DNA of 15,645 nucleotides from CAYWMP01 sp964459445 (GCA_964459445.1 CAYWMP010000143.1:1-15645), one strand, 5' to 3'; counted from the stretch's first letter, positions 1 through 7,560 are shown. Numbers and translations: made by a program. Notes: generated by a model not told the origin, from the sequence alone.

Positions 1-23
1 ATAAACCTATAATGGAGGCTATC

Positions 24-416
24 ATGAATGAAAAAGGAGAAAAAATACTGGTGATAGACGATGATCCGGATTTTGTCAGGACCACAGGCATTGTTTTGAA
101 ATCGGCAGGGTATGAAGTCGTCGAGGCCTTCAGCGGCAAAGAGGGAATCGAAAAGTCAAAAACCGATAATCCAGATCTCTATATCATAGATCTCATGATG
201 GAGACCTACAGCGAGGGATCAAATGTCGTCGCGGCCCTGTGCGAAGATGAGGCAACCAAAGACAAGCCGAGAATCATGATCACATCCGTTGACCTTACGG
301 GCCCTTGGGACTCCTATCCTTCGGATGATTGGCTGCCTTGCGATTTTTTGGTTCAGAAGCCGGTCTCCCCGGAAGAACTGTTGGACTACGTCAAAAGGGC
401 CCTTGGGAGCAAATAG
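24..416 (+). CDS. Stand-alone response-regulator receiver domain protein
   Basis: This is a 130-residue single-domain CheY-like receiver that should accept a phosphoryl group from a histidine kinase. Visible hallmarks are the acidic pocket in VIDDD (about residues 10-14), the phospho-acceptor Asp56 in YIIDLMM, the Thr/Ser switch at 87-88 (MITS) and the conserved Lys112 in QKP. There is no output domain after residue 130, so it probably signals by protein contact or as a phosphorelay intermediate. I chose the ATG at 24, not the in-frame ATG at 12, because TGGAGG at 13-18 sits five bases before it and would lie inside the gene if the earlier start were used. A soluble histidine kinase follows after about 160 bases and is the obvious candidate partner. 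The segment between the switch residue and the Lys (about 89-110) is longer than in CheY and rich in Asp, Pro and Trp. Family call is firm; the partner is inferred. Confidence 0.9.
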   Translation: MNEKGEKILVIDDDPDFVRTTGIVLKSAGYEVVEAFSGKEGIEKSKTDNPDLYIIDLMMETYSEGSNVVAALCEDEATKDKPRIMITSVDLTGPWDSYPSDDWLPCDFLVQKPVSPEELLDYVKRALGSK

Positions 417-575
417 AGAATTCCATAAGAATTGAATTACTAAGGGGCCCCGGTTAGCATCAACGAGGTTTAAAGATTGGGATATGTATGATTCACGCGG
501 GCGATGACTTACTGCTCCCGACTCCCAATAAGCCTCCCAATAGCATGCCTGATTTATAAAGAGGAGCATCTCTCG

Positions 576-2402
576 ATGGCGACAACCCAAGCAGATCTGT
601 TATCCATATTTGATAACATGGAGGATGGCATTTGCATCATTAACGATGACCATATAATAGAATATATGAATTCATCCATGGTTCGGATTTTTGGAGATGA
701 AACCGGCAAGAAATGCCACGAAGTAATCCATAAATGCGAAAGAGCGTGTCAGTGGTGTGCGTCGAGGAAAGTGTTTGAGGGAGAAACAACCCGGTTTCAA
801 TGTTTCCTGGAGCATTTTGAGAAGACATATGAAGTGGTTGAAGTGCCATTGAAAACAGAAAAAGGGGAAAAATCAAAACTGATTGGCATATGGCGAGATG
901 TAACTGAGAGCAAAAGGCATGAAGAAAAGATTAAGGCATCCGAAAAAGACTACAGGAGATTGTTTGAACATGTGGGCTGCGGGGTGTACGTCAGCAGCAA
1001 GGAAGGGAAATTCCTAAATGCCAACAGGGCCCTACTGAATATGTTGGGCTATGAGAGCAAAGAGGAATTCCTTAAAATCGACATAGCACAAGACCTATAC
1101 TTGAGGCCTGGAGATCGTAGAATCTACCAAAAAATGATCGAAAGACTCGGTCATGTTATAGATTATGAGGTCGATTTCAAGTCAAAGAAGGGCAATCCGA
1201 TTCCTGTCTCCCTTACCAGCCATGTTCGTTATGATCAAGAGGGGAAAGTGTTGGGGTATGAGGGGATCATCGTGGATCTTTCTCAAAGGAAAGCAATGGA
1301 AAAAGAACTCGAGGAGGCTCATGATTTCCTGAATAAAATCATTTTGAGTTCACCCAATGCGATTATGGCAACGGATATGAGAGGAAACATCATTATCTGG
1401 AATCAAGGTGCTGAAGAGATTTTGGGCTACAAGGCCAGTGAATTAATTGGAAAGATGAACGTCGCAGGAATCTATCAAAAGGGAATGGCAAAAAAGGTCA
1501 TGAAAATGATGCGTAGTCCTGAATACGGTGGTATAGGGAAATTAAGATCCTATCCCATAGTATTTCTGAGAAAGGATGGCGAACCTGTGGAAGGCAATTT
1601 TTCAGCCGCAATACTATATGATTCCGAGGGGAAAGAGATCGCCTCGGTGGGCATATTCGTAGACCTTAAAGACAGACTGGAAATGGAGCACAAACTCAGA
1701 AACACACAGGAGCAATTATTCCAGTCTGAAAAGCTGGCCTCGATAGGACGACTTGCCGCCGGCGTTGCCCATGAACTGAACAACCCGCTCGCAGCAATCA
1801 TGCTCTACAGCCACCTTGTATTGGAGGATTTGGCCAAGGACGATTTAGCATTCGAAAACCAGAAAAAGGTCGTCATCCAAGCCGACCGATGCAAAAAAAT
1901 TGTGGAAGGCTTGCTGGATTTCTCCAGACAGCGTGAACCGGAAACCAAGCCCTTGGATGTCAATCAAATCATAGAGGACACACTCTCATTGGTTGAAATC
2001 CAATCCCTATTCCAAAACATAGAAATCATTAAAACCCTCGATCCCATTTTACCGTCAATTATGGGGGATAAATCGCAGCTTCAACAAGTGTTTATGAACC
2101 TCGCCATAAATGCTGCCGAGGCGATGAGGGATGGGGGAGAGCTGATTGTTGAAACAGCACTCAACAATGGTTTTGTAGAGATTAGGTTTGCTGACACCGG
2201 ATGCGGACTTCCTCAAGGAGAAGCTGAAAAGATATTCGAACCCTTTTTCACTACCAAATCAGATCAGGGGGGAACCGGTCTTGGCCTCGCTTTGAGTCAC
2301 GGCATTATCAATAAGCACGGAGGAACGATAACATTTGACACCAGGCTGAATGAAGGCTCTACTTTTTGTGTAAGATTGCCAATTACAGAAGAACAACCAT
2401 AA
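576..2402 (+). CDS. Soluble PAS-domain sensor histidine kinase (three PAS, HisKA, HATPase)
   Basis: This 608-residue histidine kinase has no transmembrane segment, so it should sense a cytosolic signal. Domain order by eye: PAS 1 at about 5-112, PAS 2 at about 122-240, PAS 3 at about 250-368, then HisKA with the phospho-acceptor His399 in GVAHELNNPL, then a HATPase_c domain. The latter has an N box at 508-516 (NLAINAAEA), a G1 box at 540-545 (DTGCGL) and a G2 box at 565-571 (GGTGLGL). All catalytic boxes look intact. PAS 1 carries Cys47, Cys54, Cys58 and Cys61 close together, which suggests a metal, iron-sulfur or thiol-based sensing site. The reading frame is open back to an ATG at 504, but the ATG at 576 is preceded by GAGGAG at 561-566 and starts directly at a PAS-like N-terminus, so I prefer it. 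The lone receiver upstream is a likely partner. Confidence 0.93.
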   Translation: MATTQADLLSIFDNMEDGICIINDDHIIEYMNSSMVRIFGDETGKKCHEVIHKCERACQWCASRKVFEGETTRFQCFLEHFEKTYEVVEVPLKTEKGEKSKLIGIWRDVTESKRHEEKIKASEKDYRRLFEHVGCGVYVSSKEGKFLNANRALLNMLGYESKEEFLKIDIAQDLYLRPGDRRIYQKMIERLGHVIDYEVDFKSKKGNPIPVSLTSHVRYDQEGKVLGYEGIIVDLSQRKAMEKELEEAHDFLNKIILSSPNAIMATDMRGNIIIWNQGAEEILGYKASELIGKMNVAGIYQKGMAKKVMKMMRSPEYGGIGKLRSYPIVFLRKDGEPVEGNFSAAILYDSEGKEIASVGIFVDLKDRLEMEHKLRNTQEQLFQSEKLASIGRLAAGVAHELNNPLAAIMLYSHLVLEDLAKDDLAFENQKKVVIQADRCKKIVEGLLDFSRQREPETKPLDVNQIIEDTLSLVEIQSLFQNIEIIKTLDPILPSIMGDKSQLQQVFMNLAINAAEAMRDGGELIVETALNNGFVEIRFADTGCGLPQGEAEKIFEPFFTTKSDQGGTGLGLALSHGIINKHGGTITFDTRLNEGSTFCVRLPITEEQP

Positions 2403-2597
2403 AGTACACTGAGAACATGTGCCCTATCCGATTAAAGAGCCCGTCAAGCCCCTGACACAGCTTTTGTCGATCTGTTTGGCGTCTTTGATTTGTCTCAATA
2501 TTTCCACACTATTCTTTCAGGAGAGGCAACTCAGAAAACAGAAGGTTTTGAAGGATTATCTTTTCCCATTAACCATGAGTTTTGAAAGGAGGGTAAG

Positions 2598-3062
2598 ATG
2601 GCCGAATTCAAGATACTGGTCCCGTTCAACTTCACGCCCTATGAAGAAAAGACACTGGACTTCCTCATTGGTACATACGCCAATCGAGAGGCCGTTCAAG
2701 TTACTGTTTTCCACGCCTATACGCCCTTGCCTGCAGTGGATATGGATGCCAGCCCAGAGATGCGAAAAATCGCGAGCGGCATGGCCTTTCTGTCCGAAGA
2801 TATAAGGCGAAAGGAGGAGGCACTCAAATCCACAAAAGAACTCCTGCTCAAAAATGGTTTCATGGAAGACCAAATTGACTATGTTTTCAAGGAGAGAGAA
2901 AAGCCGATAGAAGAGGAGATAATCGAGGCCGCCTCTAAAGCCCACTATCGCGTGGTCCTGTTGAGTCATCAGCCGGGGCAGGTCACTCGATTTTTCTCGA
3001 AGAGCGTGCATACAAAAGTGCTTTCCGCCCTCAAGGATATCACGATCTGTATACAAACATAG
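2598..3062 (+). CDS. Universal stress protein (UspA-like), degenerate nucleotide site
   Basis: This 154-residue protein has the Usp alpha/beta layout: an N-terminal strand with KILVPFNFTPYEEKTLDF, a second strand VTVFHAY, a long central helix region (about residues 55-90), and C-terminal strands YRVVLLSH and DITICI. In ATP-binding Usps the first strand ends in a conserved Asp (VPxDFS), and a G-x2-G-x9-G-S/T motif binds phosphate. Here Asp is replaced by Asn (PFNFT) and the Gly-rich motif is not recognisable around residues 126-147, so this is probably a non-ATP-binding member. GAAAGGAGGG lies just upstream of the start. It follows a histidine kinase and precedes a GAF protein on the same strand, which fits a signalling or stress-response group. 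Its target is unknown. Confidence 0.72.
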   Translation: MAEFKILVPFNFTPYEEKTLDFLIGTYANREAVQVTVFHAYTPLPAVDMDASPEMRKIASGMAFLSEDIRRKEEALKSTKELLLKNGFMEDQIDYVFKEREKPIEEEIIEAASKAHYRVVLLSHQPGQVTRFFSKSVHTKVLSALKDITICIQT

Positions 3063-3121
3063 GGCTTCAATTGACAACAGGGGGTGCTAAGTTTTGAGCT
3101 CGACTTTGAAGGAGGGAACAA

Positions 3122-3685
3122 ATGAGTGAGGATACAAAAATAACGATTGATGTATTCAAGACAGTGACCAAAGCCGTGGCCCAATCTGAAAATTTGGATA
3201 TCATGAGTAATCATTTGGCACAGCTTCTTGTCGCTGCATTGGCCATTAAGGGATGTGCCATTTATGTGCTTGAACATGAGACTAAACAATTACAGCAGGT
3301 TGCCAGTTTTGGTCTCAGCCCTAAGTACTTGATGAAAGGACCTCTAGAGGCTGATAAAAGTTTGGCTTCCAACCTTGAAGGAAAACCGGTGATCATTGCG
3401 GACGTAAGTGAGGATGCAAGTCTCCAATACCCTGATGAGGCAAGACAAGAAGGCATAGCGGCCATGCTTTCATTTCCAATAGTCTTTTTAGGTGAAGTTA
3501 TTGGCGCCTTAAGGCTCTATCATCATGAGGTTTGGCATATTTCTGATCAAGACCTCGATTCGCTCCAGTTGCTTGCTGAAACAATAGGACTGGCCATGAG
3601 CTACACAAGTCTCTGTAATGCCTTTGAATCAATAAACGAAGTCATGGGTGCACTGAGCGGAAAAAAGTGTCTCTATCGCCCCTAA
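3122..3685 (+). CDS. Single GAF-domain protein
   Basis: This 187-residue protein is nearly all one GAF sensor domain. A helical N-terminus (about 1-35) is followed by strands and helices including IKGCAIYVLEHETKQLQQVAS, a PVIIADV segment typical of GAF cores, a central MLSFPIVFLGEVIGALRLY stretch (about 115-135) and a closing helix at about 140-170. There is no attached kinase, cyclase or HTH domain, so it must act by binding a small ligand and contacting another protein. No haem- or bilin-binding Cys or His pattern is obvious. AAGGAGGG precedes the ATG with good spacing. It lies 59 bases after the Usp-like gene and may be co-transcribed with it. About 215 bases then separate it from the Fur-family gene, and that gap carries its own promoter, so GAF probably ends this unit. 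Confidence 0.8.
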   Translation: MSEDTKITIDVFKTVTKAVAQSENLDIMSNHLAQLLVAALAIKGCAIYVLEHETKQLQQVASFGLSPKYLMKGPLEADKSLASNLEGKPVIIADVSEDASLQYPDEARQEGIAAMLSFPIVFLGEVIGALRLYHHEVWHISDQDLDSLQLLAETIGLAMSYTSLCNAFESINEVMGALSGKKCLYRP

Positions 3686-3821
3686 CCCTTCTCCCATCGA
3701 GTAACAGGGAATGTTCCATAAGTCAGGATTCTGTAATGTACTCCTTACAAGTCGTTTTCCCACGGGCGTTCCCCACTTTGTAAGCCTCACATAAAATCTA
3801 ACAAAATATGAAAAGTTCTTG

Positions 3822-3850
3822 TTGACAATTTTATTTAGAACCGTTCTAAT
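3822..3850 (+). promoter_or_regulatory. Sigma70-type promoter of the Fur/PerR-family operon
   Basis: TTGACA at 3822-3827 is a perfect -35 element. A 17-base spacer leads to TCTAAT at 3845-3850, five of six matches to the -10 consensus. The predicted start is near 3857, giving a leader of about 45 bases. The -10 lies inside the palindrome described at 3835-3849, so a repressor bound there would block RNA polymerase. Confidence 0.72.
3835..3849 (+). promoter_or_regulatory. Fur/PerR-type operator (7-1-7 palindrome)
   Basis: TTAGAACCGTTCTAA is a perfect 7-1-7 inverted repeat, the same geometry as the PerR box (TTATAATNATTATAA) and the minimal Fur-family box. It occupies the end of the promoter spacer and the -10 of the downstream Fur-family gene, implying autorepression. 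Related half-sites lie on both sides: GTTCTT at 3815-3820 and TCAGAAC at 3856-3862. The latter begins 21 bases (two helical turns) after the left arm begins. The geometry is seen directly; the identity of the binding protein is inferred from the adjacent gene. Confidence 0.7.
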
Positions 3851-3901
3851 TAAAATCAGAACACTACGGGGAGAATAGAGATCGGTCGAATAGAAAAAGA
3901 A

Positions 3902-4318
3902 ATGGCTGAAGCGCTTCGGGTCGCGGGTTTTCGGATCACTCAACAGCGGAAGGCGATTCTGAAGGTCCTCGGTTCCACAAAGGCCCATCCCAGCGCGCGG
4001 CAGGTTTTCCAGGAAGCTCAGAAGGAATACCCTGGAATCAGCCTGGCCACGGTCTACAACACGCTGGAAACCCTGGTGAAAAGGGGCCTCATCAAGGTCA
4101 TGGATTATCAATATGTGGACAATCGGCACGAAACCAACCTCGACCCCCACATCAATCTTATCTGCACGGTATGCGGGAAGATTCAAGACTTCGGCGAAGG
4201 ATTGTCCATCCACAAGGAGAACGTGAAGAAAAAGCTCGGTTTCGAGGTGCAGGAGTACAGGATGGAATACTACGGCATATGCGCTGATTGTATGGCCCTA
4301 AGCAAAAAGGGGCGCTGA
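3902..4318 (+). CDS. Fur/PerR-family metal-dependent transcriptional repressor
   Basis: This 138-residue Fur-superfamily protein has an N-terminal winged helix (about 1-70; recognition region SLATVYNTLETL at 47-58) and a C-terminal dimerisation/metal domain. Two CxxC pairs (Cys88/Cys91 and Cys127/Cys130) form the structural zinc site. Aligned by eye to Bacillus PerR, His29, His83 and Asp96 match His37, His91 and Asp104, but Asp85 is replaced by Glu77 and His93 by Asn85. Glu at the Asp85 position is Fur-like. The context (peroxidase, rubrerythrin) argues for peroxide control, and a PerR-type palindrome overlaps its own -10. The shine-dalgarno is weak (only A-rich GAAAAAGAA upstream), which fits low expression, and no other standard start codon is in frame nearby. 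I call it PerR-like by context but leave the symbol blank because the metal site is mixed. Confidence 0.88.
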   Translation: MAEALRVAGFRITQQRKAILKVLGSTKAHPSARQVFQEAQKEYPGISLATVYNTLETLVKRGLIKVMDYQYVDNRHETNLDPHINLICTVCGKIQDFGEGLSIHKENVKKKLGFEVQEYRMEYYGICADCMALSKKGR

Positions 4319-4336
4319 AAAGGAGAGGAGGTGATA

Positions 4337-4414
4337 ATGTCTAATGAAAATCACGGATACAACAAATTGGCTCAAAACGATTACAAAGTCTGCAATATCA
4401 GAAAGGAGCCTTAA
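4337..4414 (+). CDS. 25-residue small ORF with a perfect Shine-Dalgarno, ahead of the peroxidase gene
   Basis: AGGAGGTGAT at 4326-4335 is fully complementary to the usual 16S rRNA 3' end and lies five bases before an ATG at 4337 that opens a 25-codon frame ending with TAA at 4412-4414. The peptide begins MSNENHGYNKLAQNDY and ends in KEP. It is hydrophilic, has one Cys (in KVCN) and resembles nothing I recognise. The stop is followed by a single base and then the ATG of the peroxidase gene, whose own AAAGGAG lies inside the small ORF. This arrangement is typical of translational coupling. It could be a real small protein, a leader peptide controlling peroxidase translation, or a decayed gene start. 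Expression is not shown. Confidence 0.5.
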   Translation: MSNENHGYNKLAQNDYKVCNIRKEP

Positions 4415-4415
4415 A

Positions 4416-5750
4416 ATGACTGCAAAACCCAGGTTTGATTTTGGCTGGGCTGGTTTGCTCCTCATTTTCTTCGCCCTTGCATACGCCATGGGTATGTCCG
4501 TAATCGCCGGTGCAAAGGAATCACAAGTCATTCCTCGCGGTCCGCACGGTGCGGCGACCATGGACTATCAACAAAAAAAGCTTGATCAGCTCATGAGAGA
4601 TTTTGATGTGACAAAGGCGCCTCCCGGATTTGATCCGGTTATCTGGCAGGCGTTCATACCTCAAGACAATGAAACAACCCCCGAGCGAGTAGCCCTTGGC
4701 CGAAAATTGTACTTCGATACCCGTCTTTCCAGGGACGGGACGGTCTCCTGCGCAACTTGTCACGATGTGACACGGGGCTTCACGGACCAGAGAAAGGTGT
4801 CCGAGGGAATCGAGGGGCAGCTCGGACGTCGAAACGCACCGACTGTCTTGAACACGGCTCTTCTTCAATCCCTCTTCCTCGACGGTCGTTCCCCAACCCT
4901 TGATCATCAGGCCAGGATGCCAATCCTCAACCCCATCGAAATGGGCATGCCCGATGAAGAGACTGCCCTGAAGGCCATAGCCGGAGATCCCGAATATCAA
5001 AAGGCCTTCAAAGCAGCCTATGGGCGCCCGGTGAACTATGAGGATATCGGTAGGGCCATAGGGGCCTTTGAAAGGATCCTGGTATTCGTCGATTCCCCCT
5101 TCAGTCGATTTCTGGGTGGAGATACAAACAACCTGTCCGAGGATGCCAAAGCGGGATGGGCGCTTTTCAATGGCAAGGGCCGTTGCGTCACCTGCCACCA
5201 TATGGGCCCTTCCAACCCGCTTGGAACCGATAACCGTTTCCACAACATCGGTGTTTCCGCCCGTCATCAGGACTTCGACGGTCTGGCGAAGAAAGCCACA
5301 AAAGCCCTGAAGCTCGATTCGTCAGAGCAGGCCCTTGACGAGATGGCTTTGAGCACAGATATGAGTGAACTGGGGCGATTCATGGTCACAAAGAATCGAT
5401 CGGATATCGGCGCCTTTCGCACCTCTTTGCTTTTAAACATCGGGATCACGGCGCCCTACATGCATGACGGATCCCTGAAAACACTTTGGGATGTGATGGA
5501 CCATTACAACAAAGGAGGCGAACCGAATCCATTTCTCGATGGGGGTATGGAGGCTCTGGATCTCACAGAGGAAGAAATCAACCAAATAATATCCTTTCTC
5601 TTCAGCATGACGGATATCCGATTTAAGGACCAAAATAATAGGGAATTCAATCGCCAAAGACAACTGGCGATGAAGGAAAGACCTTTCAGAGACAATGAGC
5701 TGGCCTCCAGACGATTGCTGCCCTTTGAGAAAAGAGTCATGGGCAAATGA
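4416..5750 (+). CDS. Di-heme cytochrome c peroxidase (CCP/MauG family)
   Basis: This 444-residue protein should reduce hydrogen peroxide to water in the periplasm using electrons from a c-type cytochrome. An N-terminal signal or anchor with a hydrophobic core sits at about 10-33. Two haem c motifs are present: CATCH at 112-116 and CVTCH at 257-261. Family landmarks are the GRKLYFDTRLSRDGTVSC segment before haem 1, RRNAPTVLN at 138-146, ILNPIEMG at 170-177 and TAPYMHDGSLKTL at 345-357. Length exceeds classical CCPs (about 320-350) through an N-terminal stretch (about 35-90) and a C-terminal Arg/Lys-rich tail (about 400-444). The frame is open from an ATG at 4344, but the ATG at 4416 has AAAGGAG before it and leaves a normal signal sequence. 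The phosphoesterase and a monoheme cytochrome follow closely, the latter a candidate electron donor. MauG-type function (protein modification) cannot be excluded. Confidence 0.93.
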   Translation: MTAKPRFDFGWAGLLLIFFALAYAMGMSVIAGAKESQVIPRGPHGAATMDYQQKKLDQLMRDFDVTKAPPGFDPVIWQAFIPQDNETTPERVALGRKLYFDTRLSRDGTVSCATCHDVTRGFTDQRKVSEGIEGQLGRRNAPTVLNTALLQSLFLDGRSPTLDHQARMPILNPIEMGMPDEETALKAIAGDPEYQKAFKAAYGRPVNYEDIGRAIGAFERILVFVDSPFSRFLGGDTNNLSEDAKAGWALFNGKGRCVTCHHMGPSNPLGTDNRFHNIGVSARHQDFDGLAKKATKALKLDSSEQALDEMALSTDMSELGRFMVTKNRSDIGAFRTSLLLNIGITAPYMHDGSLKTLWDVMDHYNKGGEPNPFLDGGMEALDLTEEEINQIISFLFSMTDIRFKDQNNREFNRQRQLAMKERPFRDNELASRRLLPFEKRVMGK

Positions 5751-5781
5751 GCGGTACCCTTAAAGGAGAAGGAGAGTTCCA

Positions 5782-6909
5782 ATGAAAAGAAAAGTAAAGA
5801 GTGTCGAAACCAAGTACATGGAGGAGCGAAATGCGCTCTTTCGCTCTCTAAGAAACATTGACCGCCGCTCTTTCCTAAAGGTGTCGGCCGCTGCGCTGGG
5901 AGCTGTCTTGGCCAAAGGCCTGATGCCGCCTCACTCATTTCTGCCCATTAAGGTGGCTCAAGCCGAGGCCTATACGGGAAAGGCGGAATCCTTTCGTTTC
6001 GCCTACATTTCAGACTCCCACCTGTACGAAAAAGATCTCAACGATCGCTTCGCGCGGTCCTTGCACCGAGCAGTGGATGATGTGAACAATCTGGATCCAC
6101 AGCCCGACTTTGTGTTCTATGGAGGCGATCTGGCGCAATTGGGCCAAATAGAAGAATTGGAACTCGGTGCCCAGATCCTTAAGAACCTGAAAGCGCCCCT
6201 AAGGATGATGGTCGGGGAACACGACTGGTATCTGGATATGGGAGAGAAGTGGCGAGAACTTTTTGGTGCACCCACCTATTCCTGGGATTACAAGGGTGTC
6301 CATTTCGTTACCCTTAATAGCGTAGTTGAGAGGGATTTTTGGACCGCGCGCGGCATGAGCCCTATGGAACGTATGAAGACCGTTGCAGGGCTTGACAATG
6401 GCGTTCAGAGCTCCTTTACGGTTGGGACTGAGCAACGGGGATGGCTGAAAAAGGATTTGGACCCATATCCCAACGATACGCCTCTGATTGTTTTCTCCCA
6501 CTCACCGTTGTACAAGCTCTATAAGTTCTGGAATTTCTGGACCGATGATGCGGAAGAGGTCCAGGCCTTACTCAATAGGTTCAACCAGGTTGTCGTGATT
6601 CACGGGCACACCCATCAACTTCTTACCAATCGTATCAACAATATCCATTTTCACGGCATGCTTTCTACAGCATGGCCCTGGCCCTATGCGCCCGAGGGTA
6701 TGCCCGAGTTGACAATCCAGATGAACCGGCCTGATCCCTTTAACCCCAATGATGGTTGCGGCGATGGGGAGATCCAGGTACACCCGGACGGATTGGTAGA
6801 CAAGATTTATGGTCTGTGGAACCGGAATCCCATCACGGTTGCCAGAAATTATACCCTGAGCTGGGGCAAGAAAAACGTACCCCCCAAACCCAATCTTGGA
6901 AGCTATTAG
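5782..6909 (+). CDS. Tat-exported calcineurin-like metallophosphoesterase
   Basis: This 375-residue dinuclear-metal phosphoesterase is predicted to be exported folded. The N-terminus carries a twin-arginine motif (DRRSFLK, 27-33), a hydrophobic stretch VSAAALGAVLA (34-44), and a likely cleavage at AQA/EA near residue 61. The metallophosphoesterase motifs are all present in order: Asp78-x-His80 (SDSH), Gly-Asp116 (YGGDLAQ), GEHD (145-148, with Glu in place of the usual Asn of GNHD), SH-S at 239-241, and HGHTH (274-278). The GNHD Asn is normally a metal bridge or ligand residue, so its change to Glu could alter substrate range. AAGGAGAAGGAG precedes the ATG, 31 bases after the peroxidase stop. 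Its position between two periplasmic haem proteins is unusual: it might dephosphorylate a phosphoester or phospholipid linked to redox stress. The substrate is unknown. Confidence 0.9.
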   Translation: MKRKVKSVETKYMEERNALFRSLRNIDRRSFLKVSAAALGAVLAKGLMPPHSFLPIKVAQAEAYTGKAESFRFAYISDSHLYEKDLNDRFARSLHRAVDDVNNLDPQPDFVFYGGDLAQLGQIEELELGAQILKNLKAPLRMMVGEHDWYLDMGEKWRELFGAPTYSWDYKGVHFVTLNSVVERDFWTARGMSPMERMKTVAGLDNGVQSSFTVGTEQRGWLKKDLDPYPNDTPLIVFSHSPLYKLYKFWNFWTDDAEEVQALLNRFNQVVVIHGHTHQLLTNRINNIHFHGMLSTAWPWPYAPEGMPELTIQMNRPDPFNPNDGCGDGEIQVHPDGLVDKIYGLWNRNPITVARNYTLSWGKKNVPPKPNLGSY

Positions 6910-6942
6910 AAGCCCAGGACAGGGCACAGAGGAGGACGCAAA

Positions 6943-7560
6943 ATGAATTGGAAGAAAAAAAACGCGTTTATCATAAGCGCCTGCATCGCCGTTGTTTGGG
7001 TAGCCATCGGATCGTATCATAGCGAGACCATTGCCCAGGATACGGGCAAGGCTAAGGCGGCCGAGGGGCAGGCCATTGCCAACGAGATCATGGAACAGTG
7101 GAGGCGACAGAATCCGGGCCGGGATTGGATCGCTGAGGAAAAGGAGAGGCATAAGATCGTGCCGCCGGCCGACAACGCCTATCTGTTGTCGGGCGAACAG
7201 GCCGATGGGCATTCCTACGGAAAATACTCGGAGAGAGACATCCTCACGTGGGCGCGGGAGTTGGAGAAACTTGTGGTTGAAGGCTCCCAAATTTTTCACG
7301 ATGCAGATCTTCTGGGGAGCGAAATAGCCGTCTCCTGCGACATGTGCCATCCCGACGGCGCAAACACGCATCCTGAAACCTATCCAAAATTCCAGGTTCA
7401 AATGGGGCGCGTGGTGCTATTGAGGGACATGATAAACTGGTGCATCGAACAAGCGGTTCGAGGTGAGGTCCTTGCGGCGGACGATTCTCGCATGCGGGCA
7501 ATGGAGGCCTATATCCTTGCCCAAAGAAAGGGTAAAGCTCTGAACTACGGCAAGCACTAG
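6943..7560 (+). CDS. Monoheme c-type cytochrome, SoxA/TsdA-like C-terminal domain
   Basis: This 205-residue exported or membrane-anchored cytochrome has a Lys-rich start followed by a hydrophobic segment (about 8-24). It carries one haem motif, CDMCH at 132-136. The stretch after it (THPETYPKF, GRVVLL, MINWC, then SRMRAMEAYI) resembles the C-terminal domain of SoxA and thiosulfate dehydrogenase TsdA, where YP...GRVV and INxC lie after the haem motif. Possible distal ligands are Met154 or Cys167; I cannot tell which. The N-terminal part (about 30-110) is charged and shows no haem motif. It is 33 bases after the phosphoesterase gene, with GAGGACGC ahead of the ATG. It may feed electrons to the peroxidase two genes upstream. 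SoxA-type sulfur oxidation seems less likely, as no other sox gene is seen. Confidence 0.82.
   Translation: MNWKKKNAFIISACIAVVWVAIGSYHSETIAQDTGKAKAAEGQAIANEIMEQWRRQNPGRDWIAEEKERHKIVPPADNAYLLSGEQADGHSYGKYSERDILTWARELEKLVVEGSQIFHDADLLGSEIAVSCDMCHPDGANTHPETYPKFQVQMGRVVLLRDMINWCIEQAVRGEVLAADDSRMRAMEAYILAQRKGKALNYGKH

Noticed and set aside
2419..2805. Open frame of 128 codons overlapping the Usp-like gene
   Set aside because: It overlaps the Usp gene in another frame; the Usp frame has a strong ribosome site and a family match.
3740..3783. CTTACAA / TTGTAAG inverted repeat after the GAF gene as a terminator
   Set aside because: Seven-base stem with a loop near 30 bases and no T run after it.
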